Positions 8,887-17,329 of a stretch of 64,000 bases of DNA are shown here, piece by piece. How positions within the stretch are numbered: position 1 is the stretch's first letter; every line of letters begins with the position of its first letter. The position numbers and the translations under genes are program-made. Source of the DNA: Sphingobacterium sp. PCS056 (lineage in GTDB: Bacteria; Bacteroidota; Bacteroidia; Sphingobacteriales; Sphingobacteriaceae); assembly GCF_023273895.1 (NCBI RefSeq), contig NZ_CP096883.1, positions 3,410,001 to 3,474,000 of the forward strand, in the 5' to 3' direction. The notes below the pieces were generated by a model. It saw nothing but the letters and a program-made list of their open reading frames with translations, searched no databases and was not told the origin of the DNA.

Positions 8887-9681
8887 TTACTTTTTATCCA
8901 TATAATCCCAATGATGATCTGTCTCATCATTACATAGAAAACCCTCAAACAATTTGCTCTCTATTAACTGTTCCATTTTTTTGCTGTCTGTCGCAATAAT
9001 AAAGAAAAAACTATCCCATTCCACCGTAAACAAAAGTTCAAAATCAGCAGAATATAGGTAGTAATCTTTGAAATTAATTTGATTACAAAATTCAAATTCA
9101 CTTAATTTATCGAGGTTTATACTAAAGGTCTGTTGGTAGAATTCGTCTGTTATTACAATCTGAGGTTTTCTGAAAAATTGGAAAGTTTTATAAATGCTTA
9201 CTTTTGATAACATATCAAAAGTACCTTCAGTCGGATGATAGATACTTTTCTTATCAGTAAATGCATTAAGCTTTTCCAAAAGGTCTGGTCTAGCATAATT
9301 GTTATTTAGCGCACCAATCGAAGTTCGTAAAGCTTTATTAAGTTCAGCATAGTCCGTAAACCCTGATCCCGTAACCACCTTGTTCCATGAGATTGCTTTG
9401 CCTTTCAAAAAAATAGTTTCATTTGAGGGATATTCATCATTTTTGTAACTATAAATTTGCCTATTCGCTTTTGGAAGATCTTTCAAGAATTCAAATTCTT
9501 GTACAGCTTCTTCATGAGATAATAGTTTTGATTTCTTGAGACTTACTTTATTATTAGTCTGTGAATCAATTTGAAAGAATGGAATAAAAGCTATAAATGC
9601 AGCATCGTAAAATCCTTTAAAATGCTCTTTTATTTTTCCTTGATACGGATATATGTTTTCATCCTTAAATATGTCGCTCAT
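8887..9681 (-). CDS. DUF2711-like protein
   Basis: A 264-aa soluble protein. The succession of an ISWNKVV block, then LRTSIGALNNNYARPDLLEKLN, then YHPTEGTFDML, and later VITDEF reminds me of the DUF2711 family (unknown function, seen in Bacillus). I could not align it, so the family call is tentative. It lies in the minus-strand orphan set, directly downstream of a SUKH-type gene, with no overlap. Confidence 0.5.
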   Translation of the reverse strand: MSDIFKDENIYPYQGKIKEHFKGFYDAAFIAFIPFFQIDSQTNNKVSLKKSKLLSHEEAVQEFEFLKDLPKANRQIYSYKNDEYPSNETIFLKGKAISWNKVVTGSGFTDYAELNKALRTSIGALNNNYARPDLLEKLNAFTDKKSIYHPTEGTFDMLSKVSIYKTFQFFRKPQIVITDEFYQQTFSINLDKLSEFEFCNQINFKDYYLYSADFELLFTVEWDSFFFIIATDSKKMEQLIESKLFEGFLCNDETDHHWDYMDKK

Positions 9682-9759
9682 AAAATTCTTTTATTGCCTT
9701 ATAAAATGATAATTGTAACAGAATTTTCTGTAGTTCAGCATCTTTTCGGTTTTAAAAAT

Positions 9760-10437
9760 CTAGTATCCAAATTCTTCAAAGTTTCCTTTTTCCATTGCGA
9801 TCCAGCTTTCCCAGTACTCTTTACCTGTTGCACCAGCACCCTCAGGGTCAATTTCATAGAAGTCGGCAAACACTTCAAAACGTTTTCTTTTTTCAATTTC
9901 GGTCAGGAAATGTGTTAAGCATGTCAGCATTTTTCTAAACGATGAAAAAATAATTTCACTCAATCCATCTAGATCGCCACCATATTCATGGTCATAAACT
10001 CTTATCGGAAAATCTTCCTTTCCGCTAGCGTTTCTTGTGTCAAAGACTAATGGTCCAGCATCATTACCTTCGTTTGCAAAGGGAATAAGACCAAGAGGAA
10101 TCAGCTGTTCTGCTATATACCAGTCAAGATTGTCTATTATTTCCTGTAAAGGTCTACTGGGACTTGAGGAGGGTAATCTGATGATTGAACAATCGCAGTC
10201 TTCGAAGAAATAACGTTTGTGCCATGCTATGAAGTTTTCTGGAAAAGTGATTTTAAATTGTGTTTCTACGTTTTTATAATCTTCATTAGTCAATACTCCA
10301 GGAATTAGTTTCCACTCATAGCTTCCTTCACTATTAGGTGCCGAGACCATCATTTCTTTTGGAACATATTCGGTGTAACCGGCCTTCATTCCCTCTTGCC
10401 AATATGCCTTAAAAAACTGTTCGATTTCGTCTGTCAT
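9760..10437 (-). CDS. SMI1/KNR4 (SUKH) family protein
   Basis: A 225-aa protein. Near residue 48 it has the SUKH start helix pattern (LTNEDYKNVETQFKITFPENF), followed by the segment ending LIPLGLIPFANEGNDAGPLVFDT, typical of SUKH domains (the I-P-F-A ... G). SUKH proteins are best known as immunity proteins for polymorphic toxins and contact-dependent toxins, acting in the cytoplasm by binding the toxin. No cognate toxin is visible nearby. Confidence 0.75.
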   Translation of the reverse strand: MTDEIEQFFKAYWQEGMKAGYTEYVPKEMMVSAPNSEGSYEWKLIPGVLTNEDYKNVETQFKITFPENFIAWHKRYFFEDCDCSIIRLPSSSPSRPLQEIIDNLDWYIAEQLIPLGLIPFANEGNDAGPLVFDTRNASGKEDFPIRVYDHEYGGDLDGLSEIIFSSFRKMLTCLTHFLTEIEKRKRFEVFADFYEIDPEGAGATGKEYWESWIAMEKGNFEEFGY

Positions 10438-10522
10438 TGTTAATAAATCATTTTCAATAGGAATTTCTATATGAAACTAAATATATAGAAATTTAATAAT
10501 TATTCATTTATATTACCGACAA

Positions 10523-10954
10523 TTATATTATCTCAAATCTCTTTTCAAGTTTGATAACATCGTTTTCTATTATTTGAAAAGTCCATATCCCCTGTGAAAT
10601 TTCCCAATGATATTCAAAATGGAAGTAGTCAAAATTATTTTCATTTAAATAATTGTTTTTGGTTTCGATTGTCCTTGATGAAGAAAATCCAGTTTCTGGG
10701 TTTGTAAGGGGTGGGTGAGTAATTATACATCTAAAATTCACATCCTTAAATTTTTCTGGGGTATAACCTTGAATAAAGTACTCTATTCCAAATTTTAAAC
10801 CTATCGTTCCTTTTAAAACATCAGTCTGATCAATGAAATTAACGGCATTAGTATAAAGAAAATATCCAGAGACACTCTTTTCATTGCTCTCTCTATCTTC
10901 GTGATCGGTAATGATACTACCGAAATTTATTAAATTAATTTTCTTTATTTTCAT
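10523..10954 (-). CDS. DUF3859-like protein
   Basis: A 143-aa protein. The segments GTIGLKFGIEYFIQG, ITHPPLTNPETG, and the closing HYWEIS-like region (FEYHWEISQGIWTFQI) match the DUF3859 family pattern (GxxFG, HPPxTNPxTG, DxxWExxxGxWxF). The fold is an all-beta sandwich-like domain of unknown function. It belongs to the same orphan minus-strand set as the SUKH gene. Confidence 0.65.
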   Translation of the reverse strand: MKIKKINLINFGSIITDHEDRESNEKSVSGYFLYTNAVNFIDQTDVLKGTIGLKFGIEYFIQGYTPEKFKDVNFRCIITHPPLTNPETGFSSSRTIETKNNYLNENNFDYFHFEYHWEISQGIWTFQIIENDVIKLEKRFEII

Positions 10955-11104
10955 TGTATAAATTATTCATAATTGATATGGCTTATTTATTATGAATTTA
11001 GCATTTTGAATCGATCCTCACAACTTCACCTATCCATTTCCTTCATTCACCGAGTTTTTAGTTGGTTTAGTCTAATTGCCATAGGGTACGTACGAATTAC
11101 ATCC

Positions 11105-11179
11105 TACTTTTGAATCAACAAACAAATAGAACTGCAAAGCAGGCATCAGGGTTTGAGTTGGTGGATGTGGGGCTGATGC
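11105..11179 (+). promoter_or_regulatory. Promoter and hairpin leader of NTF2-like paralogue 2
   Basis: TACTTTTG at 11105-11112 fits the TAnnTTTG -7 box. The leader to the ATG at 11210 is about 50 nt longer than in the copies at 2640 and 14558. It contains GCATCAG (11143-11149) pairing with CTGATGC (11173-11179), as in the copy near 7340. Confidence 0.5.
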
Positions 11180-11209
11180 AACTTAATAACAATATAACAT
11201 AAAGATATT

Positions 11210-11659
11210 ATGAAAACTTTAGCAAAAACATTCGCAGCAGCAGCCATGATCGCAGTATCTACTTTCACTATGGCAGCAGGCAAACCAGAGGTAGCAAACC
11301 CAAAAAAAACAGTAGTCAACTTATCCACAGCAGATTTGGCCATTGATCATTGTGTTGCGGTTATGACAGAAGGACAATCGGCAGGAGTGGAGCAGTTGTT
11401 TACAGCAGATTTTAGTCAAAAAGTACAAGCCTCTGAGGTGAAGACAAATAGCCGTTCAGAAGTTATCAGCTTTTTGAAAAAGCAAAAAGGTGAGCAGTTG
11501 AATTGTAAAGCGAGTACTACAATTTTACAGGAATCAGCAGACTATATGATCGCTAAAATAACGATGCAGTTTGAAGGTTTTATTAAAACCGATCTCGTGA
11601 CTTTAGTCAATGACGGTGGTAACTGGAAAATATCACAATCGATCAACTCGTATAAGTAA
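11210..11659 (+). CDS. Secreted NTF2-like protein (paralogue 2)
   Basis: A 149-aa paralogue of the protein at 2640-3089, with the signal peptide ending at TMAAG and the same NTF2-like body. Distinctive changes are DHCVAV (His-Tyr to His-Cys), VQASE and GFIKTD. It is followed by a weak hairpin and then, 219 nt on, by an Rpn nuclease gene. The same gene order recurs at 14558-16168, so the two-gene block was duplicated as a unit. Confidence 0.75.
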   Translation: MKTLAKTFAAAAMIAVSTFTMAAGKPEVANPKKTVVNLSTADLAIDHCVAVMTEGQSAGVEQLFTADFSQKVQASEVKTNSRSEVISFLKKQKGEQLNCKASTTILQESADYMIAKITMQFEGFIKTDLVTLVNDGGNWKISQSINSYK

Positions 11660-11687
11660 TTTACTGTTTAATCATATGTTTAGTTAA

Positions 11688-11715
11688 GGCCATGTCGTAA
11701 GATGTGGTTTTTTTT
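11688..11715 (+). terminator. Terminator after NTF2-like paralogue 2
   Basis: An imperfect hairpin (GGCCATGTC with GATGTGG) is followed by a run of nine T. It is homologous to the perfect palindrome at 15038-15055. Confidence 0.55.
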
Positions 11716-11774
11716 GTGTCCGGAAAGCAAGACTAGGTTAACGAGTTGAAGCTTTTGTTGCCAGCTAGCCGACA

Positions 11775-11801
11775 ACAAACGTTTACAAACGACTACAAAC
11801 A
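11775..11801 (+). repeat. Three phased ACAAACG repeats upstream of Rpn gene
   Basis: ACAAACG occurs at 11775, 11785 and 11795 (the last ending in A), exactly 10 bp apart, one helical turn. The same array stands at 15123-15149 before the second Rpn copy, about 80-100 nt before its start codon. The spacing suggests a protein-binding array, but this is inference. Confidence 0.5.
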
Positions 11802-11878
11802 TTTAATAACCGGCTAATAATTTTAGTTTTTCTGATGTTTGCTTAGCAACATTAATTATTTAAGCAGATCCTAAAATT

Positions 11879-12820
11879 ATGAAAAATCACGTTCAGCCCG
11901 TTTTTATTGATCCGACCACCGATGAGGGCTTTAAACGGTTATTCGGAGACAAAGTCAACCTGATCAACTTTCTTAACATCATCTTTCGTGGTCGAAAGAC
12001 CATCGTTGATCTGACGTATCGAGATACCGAGCGTATCGGTGCAACCGAAGAGATCGGTAAAGTTATCTTTGATCTAGTAGTTCAGATCAGCACAGGCGAA
12101 GAGATCATCATTGAGATGCAGACCAGCAGTCAGACTAATCTAAAGCAACGCATGCTGTATTATGCCAGCAAGGTCATTTCAGATACAGCGCCCAAAGGAA
12201 ACCGCAAAGCCTGGGGGTATGCCATTCCCGAGGTTTATACCATTGTCCTGATGGACGGTTTTCATATGCCGGGAGGTGATCATAGAACCTATTTTCACGA
12301 TACTTGCCTGTGTAATAGAGATTCAGGGCAAATATTTTACGAGGGTTTGGGGTTTATCTATTTAGAAATTATTAACTTTGTTAAAAGCGAAGCTGAGGTT
12401 GAAGACGAACTGGATAAAGTATTCTTTATGCTCAAAAATATGTCTACGTTAAAGACCTTGCCACGGATCATGAAATCGGCGGTATTTCAACGATTCTTTC
12501 AGTTGGCCAGCTACGCAAAATTGACAAAGGAGGAACGAACTATGTATGATATTAGTTTAAAACGTAAATGGGATGCTGAAGCAGTGCGGATGTATCAACA
12601 GGAACAAGTTGAAGGACTAGAAAAGCAATTGGGAGGACTAGAAAAACAATTGAAAGAGGTTAAACAAGCATCCAAGAAAGCAGCAATAGAGGCTAAAGCT
12701 GAAGGCGAACACAAAAAAGCCATTGAGACAGCTTTAAAATTTAAAAAGATGGGTTTACCTTTAGAACAAATTGCTGAGGGTACCGGCCTTACCATCGACG
12801 AGATTGAAAAACTGAAATAA
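11879..12820 (+). CDS. Rpn/PDDEXK-type nuclease (transposase-like), copy A
   Basis: A 313-aa protein of the PD-(D/E)XK nuclease family transposase type: an N-terminal FIDPTTDEGFKRLFGDK block, the catalytic core FDLVVQIS ... IIIEMQ (Asp, then Glu-x-Gln, residues about 76-91), and ALxxKxMGLP with a TGLTIDEIEKLK tail. Residues about 245-275 form a coiled coil with repeated GLEKQL units. The family cleaves DNA and promotes RecA-independent recombination in studied members. It is followed by the shared terminator. The near-identical copy B is at 15227. Confidence 0.85.
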   Translation: MKNHVQPVFIDPTTDEGFKRLFGDKVNLINFLNIIFRGRKTIVDLTYRDTERIGATEEIGKVIFDLVVQISTGEEIIIEMQTSSQTNLKQRMLYYASKVISDTAPKGNRKAWGYAIPEVYTIVLMDGFHMPGGDHRTYFHDTCLCNRDSGQIFYEGLGFIYLEIINFVKSEAEVEDELDKVFFMLKNMSTLKTLPRIMKSAVFQRFFQLASYAKLTKEERTMYDISLKRKWDAEAVRMYQQEQVEGLEKQLGGLEKQLKEVKQASKKAAIEAKAEGEHKKAIETALKFKKMGLPLEQIAEGTGLTIDEIEKLK

Positions 12821-12841
12821 ATCAAATGGATCATATAAAAT

Positions 12842-12883
12842 AAACGTATAAAGCCATTCTGTCAAGAATGGCTTTATACGTTT
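12842..12883 (+). terminator. Terminator after Rpn copy A
   Basis: A perfect 19-bp stem (12842-12860 with 12865-12883) and GTCA loop, ending in T residues. It is one of five copies. Confidence 0.85.
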
Positions 12884-12929
12884 TAAACCATCCTTACGGC
12901 TTCCCGTATTTTTTAATCAAACCGATCAC

Positions 12930-13000
12930 CACAAAAATCCCATTTCAGCAACAGCTGCAATTTGAGCCAGTACTTTAAGTGCGACCTGGAGACAGCTAGA
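12930..13000 (+). pseudogene. Highly decayed YbjQ-like fragment
   Basis: About 60 bp (ATCCCATTTCAGCAACAGCT and onward) match the PISATAVIGANAL part of the YbjQ-like genes, in the position expected downstream of the Rpn terminator. The start and everything after it are gone. Confidence 0.6.
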
Positions 13001-13040
13001 TTGTTATGATACATGAATCCTTTAGGTTTTTCTGTAGTTA

Positions 13041-13373
13041 TTACGATAAAAACAAGTAATTTTTTAATTCTACAAGTTTATAAATTGCAAAGTTTAATTC
13101 ATCTTGTTCTGCACCGTATTCTTGTATTTCACCTTCATATTTGAATTCAGAAATATTAAACCCTTCTTCTATATCATTATAATATACTACTAAGTTTTTA
13201 AATTTTGCTACTACCCAAAATCCATTTCCTTCATCTCCATATTCAGCTTCAGACCATTTTTTTGGTACAGTTTTTATTTTATCCCAAAAATCTAAAAGAT
13301 TCTGATCCATATTATGTTCACCATTTGAGATCAAAATTTTTAGTTCTTCAAAAGTTATCGGTGTCCAGTTCAT
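13041..13373 (-). CDS. Small soluble protein, immunity-like, unknown
   Basis: A 110-aa acidic protein starting MNWTPITFEEL. It contains GFWVVAKFKNLVVYYNDIEEGFN, a pattern common in small orphan proteins next to toxin systems. I recognise no named family. It is 26 nt downstream of the membrane protein gene at 13400-14050, so the two could share a transcript. Confidence 0.5.
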   Translation of the reverse strand: MNWTPITFEELKILISNGEHNMDQNLLDFWDKIKTVPKKWSEAEYGDEGNGFWVVAKFKNLVVYYNDIEEGFNISEFKYEGEIQEYGAEQDELNFAIYKLVELKNYLFLS

Positions 13374-13399
13374 AGCTTTATTTTTAAGAATTTAGATGA

Positions 13400-14050
13400 T
13401 TATTTTACGACGATTGTATCTGGGAACAGCTTGTTTTCTGAATCTTTATTATTCCATGTAGAGAAAATTAATATATTTTTATCCTGACTATAGTTTACAT
13501 TTAATTCATGCGCATAGGCGTTAATATCGTAGTATTCTTTTTTTACGATCAAATATTGTAAAACGGGAAAGAAAGCGATTTTTTTAGCAATTTCAATACG
13601 TTTACCTTTGTAATCATTTAGTGCATTACCCAATGTAAATTCGGTATAAGTTAGGTTAGTTGCTATTTTTTTTGACATTTTAGCCTCATATTCACCTAGT
13701 ATAAATGCAGTTCCAAGTGCACCAATGGACCCAGCTGACATGCCGAAAAAAAAGGTAAATAACATAAGAATGATGGTGGTCACTTTGATGAATTTATTTT
13801 TATGATCTTGTAATATCCAAAATAATAAACTAATTGTAAGATAAATAGTCATTATAATAACCCAGTTTATTTCAGTAGATAATGTAGATATACCAACTCT
13901 CATTCCCACAATAGCCAATAAATCCAAGACAATTAATGACCATAATACTCTTCTTAATAATACTGGTTTTCCCTTTGTCAATTGGTAAATAATATAACTT
14001 AAAAATGGACATATCCATAATGCAGTTATAACTATAAAAAATATATTCAT
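13400..14050 (-). CDS. Membrane protein, five to six helices, unknown
   Basis: A 216-aa protein. The first about 125 residues hold five hydrophobic helices, ending with a GSIGALGTAFILGEYEAKMSKK segment. A soluble C-terminal domain of about 85 residues follows. No family is recognised. Upstream (14162-14217) lie two overlapping inverted repeats that could regulate it. Confidence 0.55.
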   Translation of the reverse strand: MNIFFIVITALWICPFLSYIIYQLTKGKPVLLRRVLWSLIVLDLLAIVGMRVGISTLSTEINWVIIMTIYLTISLLFWILQDHKNKFIKVTTIILMLFTFFFGMSAGSIGALGTAFILGEYEAKMSKKIATNLTYTEFTLGNALNDYKGKRIEIAKKIAFFPVLQYLIVKKEYYDINAYAHELNVNYSQDKNILIFSTWNNKDSENKLFPDTIVVK

Positions 14051-14161
14051 TGTAATTTTGTGCTATTTTAGATTTAAAAATGTCAATATTGAATACCATA
14101 TCCAATAAATTCAATCGTATTAAGTTACGTATAAAATGATATATTAACACTGTAAATCATT

Positions 14162-14217
14162 ATGAGAATTAGGCCATTTTTAAACATCAAAAGGGCCTAA
14201 TTCTCATTAGACCCTTT
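14162..14217. promoter_or_regulatory. Two mutually exclusive hairpins
   Basis: ATGAGAATTAGGCC (14162-14175) is a perfect inverted repeat with 14194-14207 (14 bp, 18-nt loop). The second arm also takes part in another hairpin, 14190-14217: AAAGGG/CCCTTT plus CTAAT/ATTAG around a TCTC loop, with one mismatch. The two folds cannot coexist, as in attenuators. On the minus strand this lies about 110 nt before the gene starting at 14050. Confidence 0.5.
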
Positions 14218-14507
14218 ATCTTGGCGTTTAACTGCACAGTAATTTTTATGTTTCTTATCGTTTCCTCTATTTTGTTTCATCATCCAAATTGTTTTCAAGC
14301 AATTGGATTTATTTACTGTACTACGTCATTTATCGTTTTACACTTTCATGCTGAAAGTATGTTTGTTATCGCTTTATATAATAAGAACACCTGTCGAATA
14401 GAATAGTTCAAAAAAGTTTAAAATAATTTCACCTATCCATTTCCTTCATTTACCGAGTTTTTAGTTGGTTTAGTCTAATTGCCATAGGGTAGGGACGATT
14501 TACACCC

Positions 14508-14515
14508 TACTTTTG
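14508..14515 (+). promoter_or_regulatory. -7 box upstream of NTF2-like paralogue 3
   Basis: TACTTTTG in a promoter block almost identical to that at 2590, 42 nt before the start codon. Confidence 0.55.
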
Positions 14516-14557
14516 AATCAACAAACAAGAACTAACAAACTATAACATAAAGACATT

Positions 14558-15007
14558 ATGAATACTTTAGCAAAAACATTCGCAGCAGCAGCCTTGATCG
14601 CAGTATCTACATTTAATATGGCAGCAGCAAAACCAGCAGGAGACAACTCTACAAAAGCAACTGTCAACCTTTCCACAGCAGATCTCGCCATTGATCATTA
14701 TGTTGCGGTTATGACAGAAGGTCAATCGGCAGGAGTAGAGCAATTGTTTACAACAGACTTCAGTCAAAAAGTTCATGCATCAGAAGATAAAACCAATAGC
14801 CGCTCTGAAGTTATTTCCTTCTTGAAAAAGCAAAAAGGTGAGCAGTTAAACTGTAAAACAAGTACCACCATCGTACAGGAGTCAGCAGACTATATGATCG
14901 CCAAAGTAACCATGCAGTTTGATGGTTTTACCAAAACCGATCTCGTGACTTTAGTGAATGACGGCGGTAACTGGAAAATATCCCAATCGATCAATTCGTA
15001 CAAGTAA
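14558..15007 (+). CDS. Secreted NTF2-like protein (paralogue 3)
   Basis: A 149-aa paralogue of 2640-3089. The signal peptide reads AAALIAVSTFNMAAA. The first mature residues differ (KPAGDNSTKATVNL), while residues from ADLAIDHYVAVMTEG onward are nearly identical to paralogue 1. Its 5' untranslated block matches the 2640 copy rather than the 11210 copy, so leader and gene have been reshuffled among paralogues. An Rpn gene follows. Confidence 0.75.
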   Translation: MNTLAKTFAAAALIAVSTFNMAAAKPAGDNSTKATVNLSTADLAIDHYVAVMTEGQSAGVEQLFTTDFSQKVHASEDKTNSRSEVISFLKKQKGEQLNCKTSTTIVQESADYMIAKVTMQFDGFTKTDLVTLVNDGGNWKISQSINSYK

Positions 15008-15037
15008 TATACTGTTTAATCATATGTTTAGTTAAGG

Positions 15038-15063
15038 CCACATCTTAAGATGTGGTTTTTTTT
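15038..15063 (+). terminator. Terminator after NTF2-like paralogue 3
   Basis: CCACATCTTAAGATGTGG is a perfect 18-bp palindrome (15038-15055) followed by eight T. Confidence 0.8.
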
Positions 15064-15122
15064 GTGTCCGGAAAGCAAGACTAGGTTAACAAGTTGATGC
15101 TTTTGTTACCTGCAAGCCGACA

Positions 15123-15149
15123 ACAAACGTTTACAAACGACTACAAACG
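15123..15149 (+). repeat. Three phased ACAAACG repeats (second array)
   Basis: ACAAACG at 15123, 15133 and 15143, exactly 10 bp apart, homologous to 11775-11801 and again upstream of an Rpn gene. Confidence 0.5.
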
Positions 15150-15226
15150 TTTAATAACCGGCTAAAAATTTTAGTTTTTCTGATGTTTGCTTTATGTAAT
15201 TAATTATTTAAGCAAAAGCTAAAATT

Positions 15227-16168
15227 ATGAAAAATCACGTTCAGCCCGTTTTTATTGATCCGACCACCGATGAAGGATTCAAGCGGTTATTCGGAGACAA
15301 GGTCAACCTGATCAACTTTCTTAACATCATCTTTCGTAGTCGAAAGACCATTGTTGATCTGACTTATCGAGATACCGAGCGTATCGGAGCGACCGAAGAG
15401 ATCGGTAAAGTTATATTTGATCTAGTAGTTCAGATCAGTACAGGCGAAGAGATTATCAATGAGATGCAGACCAGCAGTCAGACTAATTTAAAGCAACGCA
15501 TGTTGTATTATGCTAGTAAGGTTATTTCAGACATAGCGCCCAAAGGAAACCGTAAAGCCTGGGGATACGCCATTCCCGAGGTTTATACCATTGTATTGAT
15601 GGATGGTTTTCCTATTCCAGGAGGTGATCGAAGTACATATTTTCATGATACCTGCCTGTGCCATAGAGATTCAGGGAAAATTTTCTATGAAGGATTTGGG
15701 TTTATTTACCTCGAATTGATTAACTTTGTTAAAAGTGAAGCTGAGGTTGAAGACGAACTGGATAAAGTATTCTTTATGCTCAAGAATATGTCTACGTTAA
15801 AGACCTTGCCACGGATCATGAAATCGGCGGTATTTCAACGATTCTTTCAGTTGGCTAGCTACGCAAAATTGACAAAGGAGGAACGAACTATGTATGATAT
15901 TAGTTTAAAACGTAAATGGGATGCCGAAGCAGTGCGGATGTATCAACAGGAACAAGTTGAAGGACTAGAAAAGCAATTGGGAGGACTAGAAAAACAATTG
16001 AAAGAGGCTAAGCAAGCATCCAAGAAAGCAGCAATAGAGGCTAAAGCTGAAGGCCAACACCAAAAAGCTATTGAAACAGCTTTGAATTTGAAAGAGATGG
16101 GTTTGTCTACCCATCAGATTGCCAAAGCTACAGGCCTTACCATCGAAGAGATTGAGAAACTGAAATAA
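15227..16168 (+). CDS. Rpn/PDDEXK-type nuclease (transposase-like), copy B
   Basis: A 313-aa near-duplicate of copy A at 11879. The active-site region reads EEIINEMQ where copy A has EEIIIEMQ, so the Glu-x-Gln is kept but a core hydrophobic residue beside it is Asn. The last 40 residues differ more (LNLKEMGLSTHQIAKATGLTIEEIEKLK), hinting that the 3' end was exchanged with another family member. The coiled coil with two GLEKQL units is kept. Activity may be altered by the Ile-to-Asn change. Confidence 0.85.
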   Translation: MKNHVQPVFIDPTTDEGFKRLFGDKVNLINFLNIIFRSRKTIVDLTYRDTERIGATEEIGKVIFDLVVQISTGEEIINEMQTSSQTNLKQRMLYYASKVISDIAPKGNRKAWGYAIPEVYTIVLMDGFPIPGGDRSTYFHDTCLCHRDSGKIFYEGFGFIYLELINFVKSEAEVEDELDKVFFMLKNMSTLKTLPRIMKSAVFQRFFQLASYAKLTKEERTMYDISLKRKWDAEAVRMYQQEQVEGLEKQLGGLEKQLKEAKQASKKAAIEAKAEGQHQKAIETALNLKEMGLSTHQIAKATGLTIEEIEKLK

Positions 16169-16188
16169 ATCATATAGGATATAAAAAA

Positions 16189-16230
16189 AACAAATAAAGC
16201 CATTCTGTCAAGAATGGCTTTATATGTTTT
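16189..16230 (+). terminator. Terminator after Rpn copy B
   Basis: ATAAAGCCATTCT pairs with AGAATGGCTTTAT around GTCA; the outer AACA/TGTT pairs are imperfect. A T run follows. Confidence 0.8.
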
Positions 16231-16313
16231 ATACCATCCTTACGGTTTACCGTATCCGTTACTCAAACCAATCCATTATTTTCGAGCTTTTAAAACAGTA
16301 TTCATCATACACC

Positions 16314-17320
16314 ATGATCGTTACCAGTACCCATACCATCGAAGGGAGAGAAGTCCTGCGTTATTTTGATCCCATATCAGCAACAGCTGTTATTGGAGCC
16401 AATGCTTTGAGTTCAATCAGGAGCTAGCTTCGTAGACCTCTTCGGTGGGCGCTCCCGCAATTATGAAAACAAATTACAGGAGCTATATAAGAGCGTAGTA
16501 GAGTCTTTAAAGCAAAATGCACGTAGCTATCGGGCAGATGCGGTTATAGGCTTCAGCGTCCATATTGATGAGCTCTCGGGAAAGGGAACTCAAATGTTTA
16601 TGATCACCGCTATCGGTACACCTGTATTGCTCCATGAAATCAAACATATACAAGCAGAAGCAGTAGGTGGAGATATCGATGGATCAGTTATTAAGAACAA
16701 AGTCAAAGCAAGCTTGATCATAGAACGCTATACCGGTATCTATTCGATGACCAATGCTACAGCCGAATTTATAGCCACATCCCGATTGACCGAATTTGTA
16801 CCCTAGTTATTTAAAGCAATGAATGAAACAGGGGAGGATCAGGTATTTATAGACCGTCAAGCCACGCTCTTTCGTTATTTTGATTTCCTGGACAAAGACC
16901 AAGCTACAGCCATACTCTATGGACAGTTGCTGTCGGATGATTTAACCGGTGCGCAGTTTAAGATTATTTGCAAAGCTATCAGTAGTTCCAATCTTATCGA
17001 TTACGATCAGGTGGCGAAACTGTTAGCAGGATCTTTATTGGCAAAAAAGGCAGCATTGAAGGTACTTACCTTAGACAAAGACTGGTCTTCAGCTCCAGAT
17101 ATTGCCTATCTACAGACATGGAGAGGAGAGGGCTTGGTACAGCTATTTCCTGAAGTAGTTACCGTTAAAGAATCAAAGGGCATGTTTTCATCGGGCAAAG
17201 AAGTATGGGAATGTTTATGTGGCTATAGTAATAAGCTGGATGCTACAGCATGTAGTTCTTGTACCAAAGATAAGCGAGGCTTCGGTGCTGAAGAATTTAA
17301 ACCTGAAGCTGTGTAGAAAC
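16314..17320 (+). pseudogene. YbjQ-like (UPF0145) zinc-ribbon gene, broken
   Basis: The frame starts MIVTSTHTIEGREVLRYFDP at 16314. It suffers a one-base insertion near 16421 (stop right after ALSSIRS), and later a nonsense codon (TAG at 16804-16806 where the copy at 42.3 kb has TTG). Between and after these the body is intact: GTQMFMITAIGTPVLL, then an alpha-helical region, then a zinc ribbon (CLCGYSN ... CSSC) near 17214-17265. The first about 105 residues are the UPF0145 domain; the long C-terminal extension is unusual for that family. At about 17325 it joins a dnaE fragment. Confidence 0.75.
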
Positions 17321-17329
17321 TGATTAATC

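Noticed and set aside
14221..14406. 61-aa plus-strand hydrophobic frame after the overlapping hairpins
   Set aside because: No recognisable start signal or family; judged insufficient for a gene call.
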